A stretch of DNA of 11,881 nucleotides, taken from NCBI GenBank assembly GCA_031270145.1, contig JAISYD010000073.1:1-11881 (forward strand), read 5' to 3'. Below are positions 1 to 6,969 of the stretch, one piece after another. This DNA is from Planctomycetota bacterium. GTDB taxonomy: Bacteria; Planctomycetota; SZUA-567. A model generated the notes under the pieces. That model saw nothing but the letters and a program-made list of their open reading frames with translations, searched no databases and was not told where the DNA came from. Within the stretch, counting starts at the first letter, position 1; every line of letters starts with the position of its first letter. The position numbers and the translations under genes are program-made.

Positions 1-70
1 CGTAGTCGGCCAGCAATTCCAGGAATAGCCGCCTTTTTTTAGGTGTAAGTTTGTGGAGACTGGAGACCAT
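1..70 (-). CDS. Partial gene at left edge, possibly terminase small subunit (N-terminus only)
   Basis: Leftward reading from an ATG at 70 gives 23 codons before the window ends: MVSSLHKLTPKKRRLFLELL followed by ADY. A GAGGCGG Shine-Dalgarno-like stretch lies about 6 bases upstream of the ATG. The pattern 'LTPKKxRLFLExLA' resembles the first helix of helix-turn-helix proteins at the N-terminus of many phage terminase small subunits. Its position, just past the terminator that ends the early operon, suits the first packaging gene. The fragment is too short to prove a family, and any other helix-turn-helix protein is possible. Confidence 0.5.
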   Translation of the reverse strand, partial: MVSSLHKLTPKKRRLFLELLADY

Positions 71-100
71 TTTTCCGCCTCGAAAAACCACGCCAGGGCG

Positions 101-149
101 AAACAAAAAAAGACGCGCCGTCAGGATGTCGGTCCCGACAGACGCGTCT
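101..149 (-). terminator. Rho-independent terminator for leftward transcription
   Basis: Read leftward, a 7-bp outer stem pairs AGACGCG (149-143) with CGCGTCT (117-111) and runs straight into seven T (110-104). Inside it, TGTCGG and CCGACA (140-127) form a second hairpin. The element lies between the stop of the cysteine-rich protein gene (271) and the start of the edge gene (70). It would end early-operon transcripts, or act as a conditional stop in front of the next gene. Confidence 0.65.
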
Positions 150-184
150 CTAATGCCCCGTGACGGGTCGGGGATTGCAAGCCC

Positions 185-212
185 CCTATCGCCCTGGCTA
201 CCTGATTGTCAA
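185..212 (-). promoter_or_regulatory. Possible leftward promoter upstream of the terminator (weak)
   Basis: A perfect TTGACA -35 box (212-207, leftward) is followed after 16 bases by GATAGG (190-185), which matches the -10 consensus at only three positions. If active, the transcript would begin near 178 and reach the terminator within about 75 bases. The poor -10 box is the main weakness. The rest of the 71-270 gap holds the terminator, some GC-rich short inverted repeats (156-185) and an AT-rich stretch before 271, with no gene seen. Confidence 0.25.
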
Positions 213-270
213 TCGCTTGCTATTTAATAAGGCAACGCCAATCGTAAATCAAGAGGAATTTTTTATTTTT

Positions 271-693
271 TTATTCTGTCGGCTCGTACTGAATGAGCCA
301 ATAGCAATCCTCGCAATATCCCCGATTATAGAGGCTGCCATCCGCCTCCCGCCGACACCAGTGGGCGACATGGCATCCGGGACAATTAATCGGCTCCAGC
401 CTGGCCAAGTCGTCGTCGATGGTGGGTGGGGGCGGAGGGGTGAGTCCGACCAGGCCGTACCAGTCGGCGATGTCCCTGCCGTCGTAGCGGCCATCGGGGG
501 CGGCCTCGCCAATGGCCCGCAAAAGCCCCTGGATCGCTTCGGAGTCCCGGCCGGCCCGTTCGGCCGCCAAGGCGAGTCGGCGGGCCGTGAGGCGCCGGCA
601 AACGCCCAGGACGGGGTTGTCATGGATGTCCCCCGGACGGACCGCCTCCACGGAGACGGGAGAGAAAAAGCGGTTGACGTAGACGGTTTTCAT
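271..693 (-). CDS. Small cysteine-rich (putative zinc-ribbon) protein, unknown function
   Basis: This encodes 140 residues. The ATG at 693 is chosen because AGGTGG sits 9 bases upstream; an in-frame ATG at 750 lacks a ribosome site and would translate the AT-rich repeat. The C-terminal third has C104-x2-C107, C113 and C127-x2-C130, which look like a zinc ribbon. A proline run at 86-90 separates this from an Arg/Ala-rich helical part (about 30-65). No family is recognised. It is the last early gene before the leftward terminator and the presumed packaging genes, where phages often keep a late-gene regulator. That role is a guess from position only. The upstream leader contains half of the large inverted repeat, so its expression may depend on that structure. 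Confidence 0.7.
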   Translation of the reverse strand: MKTVYVNRFFSPVSVEAVRPGDIHDNPVLGVCRRLTARRLALAAERAGRDSEAIQGLLRAIGEAAPDGRYDGRDIADWYGLVGLTPPPPPTIDDDLARLEPINCPGCHVAHWCRREADGSLYNRGYCEDCYWLIQYEPTE

Positions 694-698
694 GGGAT

Positions 699-707
699 TT
701 ATCCACC
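699..707 (+). promoter_or_regulatory. DnaA-box-like site
   Basis: TTATCCACC differs from the strong DnaA box TTATCCACA only at the last base. It lies three bases outside the repeat array at 710-743 and also overlaps the ribosome-binding region of the gene starting at 693. A single 9-mer is weak evidence by itself; its place beside an AT-rich repeat array makes it notable. Confidence 0.35.
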
Positions 708-709
708 TG

Positions 710-743
710 AGGGAATAATTCAAATAATTCAAGAATAATTCAA
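710..743. repeat. Left arm of 34-bp perfect inverted repeat
   Basis: All 34 bases match the complement of 927-960. The arm is made of three AATAATTCAA units spaced 9 and 11 bases apart, preceded by AGGG. With one inserted base the match extends outward through CCTGA (706-710 against 961-965). The arm falls in the leader of the gene at 271-693. Confidence 0.9.
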
Positions 744-785
744 GAGGCATCTATTTTCATAACTATATATAATACATACATATAT

Positions 786-821
786 ATAAATAATTATATA
801 ATTATAATAATTCGCTATAAT
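786..821. repeat. Left arm of inner imperfect inverted repeat
   Basis: Thirty of 36 bases match the complement of 849-884, including a perfect 11-base core (TTCGCTATAAT, 811-821). The dyad centre, base 835, is the same as that of the outer 34-bp arms. The two pairs are therefore nested parts of one large palindrome with a 27-base non-palindromic centre (822-848). Confidence 0.8.
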
Positions 822-828
822 CTCTAAA
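801..828 (-). promoter_or_regulatory. Possible leftward promoter for the 271-693 gene
   Basis: Leftward, a perfect TATAAT (806-801) is preceded after 16 bases by TTTAGA (828-823), which matches four of six -35 positions. The region is so AT-rich that such matches are expected by chance, and because of the inverted symmetry TATAAT also occurs rightward at 816-821. This is a plausible separate promoter for the cysteine-rich protein gene, not a firm call. Confidence 0.3.
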
Positions 829-848
829 ACGCCATTCATAAAAAAAGA

Positions 849-884
849 ATTATAGCGAACTATTCGAATTTTTGAATTATTTAT
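849..884. repeat. Right arm of inner imperfect inverted repeat
   Basis: Partner of 786-821. It begins with ATTATAGCGAA (849-859) and ends with a reverse copy of the 10-base unit (872-881). The mirrored position on the left has a decayed copy (AATAATTATA, 789-798), which suggests that the two halves diverged from a longer inverted duplication. Confidence 0.8.
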
Positions 885-899
885 TTTATTCGTTGATTG

Positions 900-3260
900 T
901 TATGAAATTGCAACGGATTCCCCCGATTGAATTATTCTTGAATTATTTGAATTATTCCCTTCAGGCGTTTCGTGCGCCGTCTTGTAAAGGTATTTCGCCT
1001 TTGTCTTGGTCTCAATCTTTTCTTCATCGACCAGGGCGCTTTCCAGCAGCGTTTCCAGGATTTCGTTCATCTCGCGTGATTTTATGCATGGCAGACGTCG
1101 AAGCAACTCGCTTTTTGTCATTCCACGAATTCCGGTCGAGTCGATCAGCTTCAGCACCCGGTTGCGCCGGTCGTGCGTCTCGTTCTCCGCCACGTTGATG
1201 CTGGCCAGGTAGACTAGGCGCCGAGTCAGGTACAGCGATAGCTCCGTCGCCCATGACGCCGCCTTTTCCCCGACGTAGGGCGTCTCGTGACTGTCGGAGC
1301 AGGCGGCCAGCAGGGCCAGCTTCCGGGCGTTCTCCTCTACCCGCTTGTATGGTCCGCCCCATTCGACCGGCAGTTCGGAAATTTCCCGGCGGCACTCCTC
1401 CTCCAGCCGGTCGAAAATGTCGGTGGCGGCCGCCGACTCGCCCACCGGCATCGGATCGGCCACGCTCCCCGCGTGGTTGCCGGTGAGGTTTCCGCCGGGA
1501 AAGAAATCCCGCCACCATCGGGCCGCGTCGAGAACGACGGGAGGAATTGGTTCGGACGAGGGCTTCTGCTTCCTGGGATTCTCAAAGGCGGACTCGAAGA
1601 TGAGAAGTCGTCCGATCAGGCCTCCGGTGACGCTGTCCATGGTCATGGCGCGGAATACCGAAGCGGGAACCGAGGTCCCGAACAGGCACACGTGCGGACA
1701 ATCCACTATCGCCGTTTTCTTGGGATCGGCATAGCCACCCATCTTGATTCCCGAGGACTGGGCCGACGAGTAAAGCATGAGCAATTCGGTGATGATGTTC
1801 TTGAGCCAGGGGGAATGCCTCGCGTTCTTGATGGTTTCCAGGAGTTCTCCAATTTCGTCCAAAAGAAAAAGGACGCATGGATTGGCTTCTAGTGCCGCCC
1901 GAATGGCGGCGTCCGATTTCAGGCGATCGGAAGTGTAGAGGGAGTCATTTCCGGATTCATAGAGAAGCTGCCGGACAATCTCCCGCGGCTTGTCCTTGCC
2001 GTCGCCGCTCTCGGCGACGCCCAAAACATAGAAATTGGTCCGAAGGCCGGTGATGCCCATGACTTTGCGCCCTGCCAGCGTTCCCAGCGCCGCGATGGCG
2101 GCGCCCAGGGCGATCACCGGCTGGCGTTTTATCGCCTTGCGGTTGATGTGGTCCGCGAACTCGCCCAAAAAGCCCCCGACCCGCAACAACCTGTCGGGGA
2201 AGGGACCGGGATCGGAAATCCGCTTCGGCCCGTTTTCGGCCGTATCCGCTTCGGTTTTATTTCCAGCCGCGAATGCCTCGACATCGAAGTCGTCGTCCTT
2301 GGCCCGGCCGTAACCCCGCCTTGCCAGATCGGCCGCCGCCAGGGCGAAATCGCCGCCGTGCTCAAGCGTCGCGTAAAGCTGGAAAGGCGAGTAAGCGCGG
2401 GCGGAATCAAAAACCGTCGAAGAGGTAAATACATAGAATACCCATATTCCGTCTATCCGGCGCAGCGTGGCGGAAACTCCCCGCTCCTTGCCCGGCCGGG
2501 TCCAGGCGACGTTTTCCCCGATTTTCCTCCAGATCTTCCAGCCGTGGCGTTCGAGCGGGGCGGCCATGCCGGCGAAGTCGCATTTGGCGTTGTAGTCGTC
2601 CCCCGGCCGCCTGTGGCTGCCGCATCCCGGCATGGCGGTCCTGACCGGCGCCGGCCGGTCGTTCGGCTGGACGGCCTCGTTAAGAATTCGGGCGCACCGG
2701 ATCAGGACGTTCCGCTCCGAAGCCGTAATTCCCCCGATGGCCGTCAGGGCGCCCTGGACGACGGCGTAGCCGTCCGAGGGGGCGCAGCAGAAATACGCCC
2801 CTTCCCCCCGGGTCTCGATCAGGGTGTCGAGAGCCCGGGGATTGTCGGGGGTCGGCGCCGGCCGCATGGCCAGCTTGGCCGGGCCCGGGATCGCGACGTC
2901 CGGGCAGCGGTACAGGATATGGCGCCCGCCCCTCGGCGACGTTTCCATGGCCAGCCTGGACAGGAGGCCGGGCGCTTCCGCCTCGACCAATTCCCGCCAG
3001 GCGGGCCATGCCGATCCTCCGGCGTCGATGTCGATGCACTCGAGTCCGCCCGACACGGCGCCGCAGACGACGGCCAGGCGTCTGGCCTGCGGCCGGAAAA
3101 ACCATTCGGCGATTTCCCTTTCCGGCGCGATTTCCGCCTGGCATCCGCTCCAGGAGAAGAACGGCGCCTTGTCCGCTTTGACGGCGAGGACCGACAGGCC
3201 GGCGGCGCGGTAGGCCAGGGCGGCGTCCACTAGAGGCAAGGATACGCCGTCGGCGGTCAT
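900..3260 (-). CDS. Prim-pol / DUF3987 replication protein (primase-polymerase fused to P-loop ATPase)
   Basis: This encodes 786 residues. The ATG at 3260 overlaps the upstream stop as ATGA; the open frame upstream is the ParB-like gene's low-complexity tail in another frame. The N-terminal half resembles the bifunctional DNA primase/polymerase domain: DID at 77-79 (metal-binding Asp pair), SPRGGRH at 108-114 and a Gly/Ser-rich segment near 151-163. Residues about 363-640 resemble DUF3987, a phage and plasmid P-loop helicase-like domain. The P-loop is AESGDGKD (416-423), with Asp where Ser/Thr is usual, and the Walker B-like strand ends LLDE (466-469). A basic Lys-rich segment near the C-terminus may be a winged helix. 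It probably primes and unwinds DNA at the element's origin. The last codons run into the AT-rich repeat, giving a tail unlike the rest of the protein. Confidence 0.88.
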   Translation of the reverse strand: MTADGVSLPLVDAALAYRAAGLSVLAVKADKAPFFSWSGCQAEIAPEREIAEWFFRPQARRLAVVCGAVSGGLECIDIDAGGSAWPAWRELVEAEAPGLLSRLAMETSPRGGRHILYRCPDVAIPGPAKLAMRPAPTPDNPRALDTLIETRGEGAYFCCAPSDGYAVVQGALTAIGGITASERNVLIRCARILNEAVQPNDRPAPVRTAMPGCGSHRRPGDDYNAKCDFAGMAAPLERHGWKIWRKIGENVAWTRPGKERGVSATLRRIDGIWVFYVFTSSTVFDSARAYSPFQLYATLEHGGDFALAAADLARRGYGRAKDDDFDVEAFAAGNKTEADTAENGPKRISDPGPFPDRLLRVGGFLGEFADHINRKAIKRQPVIALGAAIAALGTLAGRKVMGITGLRTNFYVLGVAESGDGKDKPREIVRQLLYESGNDSLYTSDRLKSDAAIRAALEANPCVLFLLDEIGELLETIKNARHSPWLKNIITELLMLYSSAQSSGIKMGGYADPKKTAIVDCPHVCLFGTSVPASVFRAMTMDSVTGGLIGRLLIFESAFENPRKQKPSSEPIPPVVLDAARWWRDFFPGGNLTGNHAGSVADPMPVGESAAATDIFDRLEEECRREISELPVEWGGPYKRVEENARKLALLAACSDSHETPYVGEKAASWATELSLYLTRRLVYLASINVAENETHDRRNRVLKLIDSTGIRGMTKSELLRRLPCIKSREMNEILETLLESALVDEEKIETKTKAKYLYKTAHETPEGNNSNNSRIIQSGESVAIS
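927..960. repeat. Right arm of 34-bp perfect inverted repeat (within the prim-pol coding end)
   Basis: Exact complement of 710-743, carrying three reverse copies of the 10-base unit. It is translated in the prim-pol gene as the Asn/Ser-rich stretch NNSNNSRIIQ near the C-terminus, so repeat and coding sequence coincide here. Confidence 0.9.
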
Positions 3261-5257
3261 GGCGCGGCTTCGTCCTCGTCGTCGTCCTCCCCGTCTTCCG
3301 CGCCTTCCTCCTCCTCGCCTCCCTTCGGCTTGGCCGGCTTGCCCTTCTTGCCCTTCGCCTTCTTTGCTTTCTTCCCCTTCGCCGCATTCGCTTTGGCTAT
3401 CTTCGCCTTGATGGCCGCCTCCACCGCTTCGGAGTCGAGGCCGCAGTACTCGCAGACCGCTTTGCGTTCTTCCGCCGGGGTGGGCGTATTCACATAATAG
3501 ACATCCTGGCTTAACCGCCTGCGGACGCAATTCCATAGCTCTTGCAGAATTTTCGTCGGGTTGGCATTGCGCAACTCCTCTTTTGGCGTATAGTAGGATG
3601 CCCAGTTATACGCCAGAGGCGGCATTTTCTCGGCGGTGAGGACGGCCGGGACTTCCAAGGGGAGCATTTTTTTCATCACGGCGTGGAAGGCGACTTCCTT
3701 CTGTCTGATCTTTCTCTCCGACTCCTTTTGTTCTCTTTCCCGTTTTTCCTTGGACGTTTTGTCGCCAGCCGCTTCCGGCTCTTTTCGGCGCGCCCAAACA
3801 TCAAGCACTCTTCCAACATCGTTGCCGTTGACGATGACGCCCTGGCACCGCTCGTAGCCGTGCTCCTCCAATCCCGGCGCGTCGTCGTCATGACATATGC
3901 GCCAGTTATTGTATATGTGGGCGACTTCCAGAGCTTCCGTCAGCGCAATCATCTCGGCTTTTGACGGAGTTGGCCAGGATCCGCTTTGCAGAGGGACGGC
4001 CTTGGGATCGTTGATCAGGAGCGCCTTGACATAGGCGATGGTCTTGGCCTCCCAGCACTGTTTGTTCAAGCAAAACACCTTGGCGGGATCGCCGCTCTCG
4101 TCGTCCTTGGCCAGGGCGGCGAAAAGATCTCCGTGCCGGTCCGAGCGCTCGCGGCAAGTTACGCAGTACCGCGTCCCGCTCGGAAACTCGCCCGGCGGCA
4201 AATTGTCCTCGTACTCCTCCGGCCACGGCCGCTGGTCCAGCCGGTGCAGCGTCCGGGCAATGGTGTCGCGGTAATCCTTGGCTCCGTCGGCATACTTCAG
4301 GCTACCCGTCTCGATCAAGCCATCCTGAACGTCCGCCGGCAGCATGGCCAGATCCTCCAGCCGCTCGATGCTGTCCCGGACGTGGGGATAATCGGTGTCG
4401 ACCTTGGCCAGCTCCTCCCGCCATTTGGGCGAGAGATTGGGGAGCTTCGCCCGCCGGCGCACCCACGTCTCCGACCGCCCGAGCCGGTTCGCCACTTCCG
4501 ACACGTCGCCGCCGTGGAGAGCGAGCAGAGCCGCCACCCCGTCGCCCTCCTCCAGCGGCGACAGATCGCGGTGCATGAGGTTTTCCGTTATTCTGTCGGC
4601 CTGGGCGTTTTGCTCGTCGACGTCGCGCACTATGGCCTTGATGTTCTCCCAGCCGAGTTGCCGGCAGGCGAGCCAGCGGCGTTCGCCATAGATAATCTCA
4701 TAGCCGTTGTGCGACATCGGCCGCACCGCGATCGGCTGCAAGAGGCCGCGCTCCTTAATCGACGCGGCCAGATCGTCAATGGACGCGTCGCCGGGGTCGA
4801 TGACGCGATTATGCGGGGACGGCCTGATTAAGTCGATGGGGATTGATTCAATTGTTCCGAGGGATAAATTCCATCCAGGGGGAGCGCCGGCCCGGAGAGC
4901 GGTCGTCTCCTGGGCGGCGGGCTTCTTCGCCTTTCTCGGCATTTTTGCTTCTCCTTTCTCGCCGAATCTTCGGAAAGTCTGGTTTATGAAAGAACAGAAT
5001 TCTTCGTACGATTGGATGAGCGAAAAGAATTTTTCGATTCTATACGGGCAAAACTGGGTGTGACGACCTTCGAAAAAATGGAAGGCGACGCGATAAATCG
5101 GCTCCGCCTCCGGCCCCTGCGGAAGGGAAGAAAAAAGGACGCTTCCCCGGATTTCCCGTTTCTTCCGGACGAGATCGAAAGGTTCTCTCGCTCGGATCGA
5201 GTTGACTATTTGGCGGTAGTCGGTTTCCGAAAAGAAGTCGCGGGCGGAAATCGTCAT
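3257..5257 (-). CDS. ParB-like DNA-binding protein with unusual N-terminal extension
   Basis: This encodes 666 residues from the ATG at 5257, which overlaps the helicase stop as ATGA and has GAGGGGAG 8 bases upstream. A second in-frame ATG at 4942 (residue 106) has an even better site and would give 561 residues. Residues 1-105 match no family I know. From residue 106 the protein is ParB-like: GERRW (191-195), ENLMHRDLSPLEE (225-237) and a helix-turn-helix (about 252-271). Next come a CxxC...CxxxxC cluster (365, 368, 396, 401), a charged coiled-coil-like stretch (about 490-525), CEYC (602-605), a Lys/Ala-rich segment (615-645) and an acidic tail. It probably binds specific DNA sites for partition, replication control or transcription. 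No ParA is present in the window. The basic then acidic tail is histone-like and unusual for ParB. Confidence 0.85.
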   Translation of the reverse strand: MTISARDFFSETDYRQIVNSIRAREPFDLVRKKREIRGSVLFSSLPQGPEAEPIYRVAFHFFEGRHTQFCPYRIEKFFSLIQSYEEFCSFINQTFRRFGEKGEAKMPRKAKKPAAQETTALRAGAPPGWNLSLGTIESIPIDLIRPSPHNRVIDPGDASIDDLAASIKERGLLQPIAVRPMSHNGYEIIYGERRWLACRQLGWENIKAIVRDVDEQNAQADRITENLMHRDLSPLEEGDGVAALLALHGGDVSEVANRLGRSETWVRRRAKLPNLSPKWREELAKVDTDYPHVRDSIERLEDLAMLPADVQDGLIETGSLKYADGAKDYRDTIARTLHRLDQRPWPEEYEDNLPPGEFPSGTRYCVTCRERSDRHGDLFAALAKDDESGDPAKVFCLNKQCWEAKTIAYVKALLINDPKAVPLQSGSWPTPSKAEMIALTEALEVAHIYNNWRICHDDDAPGLEEHGYERCQGVIVNGNDVGRVLDVWARRKEPEAAGDKTSKEKREREQKESERKIRQKEVAFHAVMKKMLPLEVPAVLTAEKMPPLAYNWASYYTPKEELRNANPTKILQELWNCVRRRLSQDVYYVNTPTPAEERKAVCEYCGLDSEAVEAAIKAKIAKANAAKGKKAKKAKGKKGKPAKPKGGEEEEGAEDGEDDDEDEAAP
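4940..4957 (-). promoter_or_regulatory. Strong internal ribosome-binding site and alternative start for ParB-like protein
   Basis: AAAGGAG (4957-4951) stands 8 bases before the ATG at 4942, in frame with the longer ORF. The protein that begins here starts MPRKAKKPAA and carries the complete ParB-like region. The long form from 5257 also has a good site, so both forms may be made. Confidence 0.6.
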
Positions 5258-6969
5258 TCCGCATTCTCCCCTCGGAACGGCATTTCTTCCAGCGTCGCCG
5301 TCGCCGGCTCGGCGAAAAAGTCTTCGTCGGCCTGCTCTTCCCGCCATTCCGGAATTTCGTCCAGTTCACAAGCGACAACCCGTTCATACCTTTTGTCCCT
5401 CTCGTCCGGCTTCGTGGTGATAGTCCTGGTTTCGGCCACGGCGCCGACCTTGATGAGATAGAGGGCGTCCATTACGGTAGCCGGCGCCGGCGCCCGGCTC
5501 CGCTTCCGCCACCATTCCGCGGCTTTCCGCCGGACGAATTCCTTCTGATGCCCGAAGCCGAAATATTCGTCCACCGTCTTGTTCATGAAGGAATTTATCA
5601 CGTATGAAACTTTCAGGGTAACGCTTGTCCCGTAGTCCTTTTTGGTGGTGTGCTGGCAATACTCCGTCCTATGCACCCGGCTTGTCACCGGGAAAACGTC
5701 CTCCGCCGGCTCCGGCTCCCCCGACAGTATTTCCTCGTCTCCCGCCCTGGTCTTGTGCCGGGGAATGATTTTCTTCGGAAACTCATACTCGCAGTTGGGG
5801 CAAAGGGCGCATTGGACGGCGATCAGTTCGTGGCATTGCGGGCATTCCTTCGCCGGCGATTTCTCGTCCCCGTCTCGCTTCTTCTTGTCCTTGGCCTCAA
5901 CCCTGTCAATGGGGCCGTGACGCAGGACGTTTTCGCCGTAGTCCAAGATCAGGCAGTCCGTCTTCTCCTCGCATTTCCGCAAGCCTCGACCGACCATCTG
6001 GCTGTACAGGCCGGCCGACATGGTGGCGCGGAGCAGGATCACGGCGTCCACGTTCGGGGCGTCGAAGCCGGTGGTTAGTACATCGACGTTCACCAGGTAT
6101 TTCAACTCGCGGCGCCGGAACCGGGCGATAATAGCTGCGCGTTCCTCTTTCGGCGTGGTTCCTACCACTATTTCGCCGCCGAGCGCCCGCGCCACGATTT
6201 CGGCGTGTTTGACACCGGCGGCGAAGATCAAGACGCTTTGCCGCTCGGCGCACAAGGCGGCGATTTCGGTGCAGGCCGGCTTGATCACGGAGTCGAACGC
6301 TTGCTGCATCTCGTCCGACGCAAACTCGCCGTGCGCCAGCCTGACGCCGCCAAGGTCGGCGTGTTCCGCCCCCCGCCGACTGCGCAAGGGCGACAGCCAT
6401 TTGTCAACGATCAGTTCCTTGACGTTCGCTTCGTAGCAGACGTGGTTCAGAATGTTCTCCGGCCGGCATATCCGGCCGCTGCTAAGCCGGAAGGGGGTGG
6501 CGGTCAGGCCGATGACGCGGACGCCGGGATTGGCCAATTTGGCGTCTTTCAGGAACGTCAGATACATGCCTTCGCCGGATTCTTTTATGCGGTGCGCCTC
6601 GTCGATGATGACGAGGTTCGCCGGATGGCAGCCCATGATGTCGAGAGCCTTGTTATAGACCGACTGGATGCCGGCGACGATGACCGGATGGTGCATGTCC
6701 CGCCGGCCCAGCCCCGCCGAATGGATGCCGATCATGTTGATCGGCAGATACTCGGCCAAGTGCCGGGCCGCCTGTTCCAGGAGTTCCTTGACGTGGGAGA
6801 TCACCAGGACGCGGCCATGATACCTTTGGACCGCGTCCCGGCAGATTTGCGCCAACAGCGGGGTTTTTCCCGATCCTGTCGGCATGACGACGCAGGGATT
6901 GTCGTCCCGCGTCCGGAGGTGATTGTAGAGGGCGTCCAGGGCGGCTCGTTGATACGGGCGCAGTTCCAT
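5254..6969 (-). CDS. DEAD/DEAH-box (superfamily 2, SSL2/COG1061-like) helicase
   Basis: This encodes 571 residues. The ATG at 6969 shares a base with the upstream stop (TGATG) and begins MELRPYQRAA, the usual opening of these helicases. Motifs in order: Walker A PTGSGKT (30-36), DEAH (123-126), TAT (156-158), TGFDAPNVD (300-308) and QMVGRGLR (324-331). A treble-clef or zinc-ribbon-like set follows at C376/C379 and C387/C390/C393, then a C-terminal region of about 170 residues typical of phage versions. It is an ATP-driven DNA translocase that probably unwinds or remodels DNA during phage replication or recombination. No methylase or nuclease domain accompanies it, so it is not a restriction subunit. 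It is translationally coupled to both neighbours. Confidence 0.92.
   Translation of the reverse strand: MELRPYQRAALDALYNHLRTRDDNPCVVMPTGSGKTPLLAQICRDAVQRYHGRVLVISHVKELLEQAARHLAEYLPINMIGIHSAGLGRRDMHHPVIVAGIQSVYNKALDIMGCHPANLVIIDEAHRIKESGEGMYLTFLKDAKLANPGVRVIGLTATPFRLSSGRICRPENILNHVCYEANVKELIVDKWLSPLRSRRGAEHADLGGVRLAHGEFASDEMQQAFDSVIKPACTEIAALCAERQSVLIFAAGVKHAEIVARALGGEIVVGTTPKEERAAIIARFRRRELKYLVNVDVLTTGFDAPNVDAVILLRATMSAGLYSQMVGRGLRKCEEKTDCLILDYGENVLRHGPIDRVEAKDKKKRDGDEKSPAKECPQCHELIAVQCALCPNCEYEFPKKIIPRHKTRAGDEEILSGEPEPAEDVFPVTSRVHRTEYCQHTTKKDYGTSVTLKVSYVINSFMNKTVDEYFGFGHQKEFVRRKAAEWWRKRSRAPAPATVMDALYLIKVGAVAETRTITTKPDERDKRYERVVACELDEIPEWREEQADEDFFAEPATATLEEMPFRGENAE

Larger units (their letters stand above)
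698..960. other. Candidate replication origin (AT-rich, iteron-like) or inserted inverted-repeat element
   Basis: This is a sharply AT-rich island in GC-rich DNA, next to the prim-pol replication gene. It holds seven copies of AATAATTCAA or its complement: forward at 714, 723 and 734; reverse at 872-881, 927-936, 938-947 and 947-956. It also holds long TA-rich runs (761-806), a 16-bp perfect palindrome at 790-805 and a DnaA-box-like site at 699. Iterons, an easily melted stretch and a DnaA box beside a primase gene are usual origin components. A miniature inverted-repeat element is the main alternative, though no target-site duplication is visible. No gene fits between 694 and 899; the right end codes the tail of the prim-pol protein. 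Confidence 0.5.

Noticed and set aside
714..956. CRISPR array
   Set aside because: The repeats are 10 bases, overlapping or only 1-2 bases apart, and occur in both orientations, with no spacers or cas genes.
710..960. Protelomerase (telRL-type) site of a linear phage-plasmid
   Set aside because: Such sites are palindromic at the very centre. Here the central 27 bases (822-848) are not palindromic, and no protelomerase is encoded in the window.
2148..3233. Long plus-strand ORF of 361 codons opposite the prim-pol gene
   Set aside because: The product has Arg/Gly/Pro-rich, low-order composition and lies wholly antisense to a gene with clear motifs. It is a by-product of high GC.
3260..3536. 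Longer prim-pol start at 3536
   Set aside because: The added 92 residues read the ParB-like Lys/Glu tail in another frame and give Gly/Arg-rich nonsense; the ATGA-coupled start at 3260 is typical for this operon.
3986..4831. Plus-strand ORF of 281 codons opposite the ParB-like gene
   Set aside because: It is antisense to the conserved ParB motifs and has no recognisable domain or ribosome site.
5254..6969. Type III or type I restriction subunit
   Set aside because: The helicase motifs fit, but there is no nuclease domain and no methylase nearby. The phage replication context explains it better.
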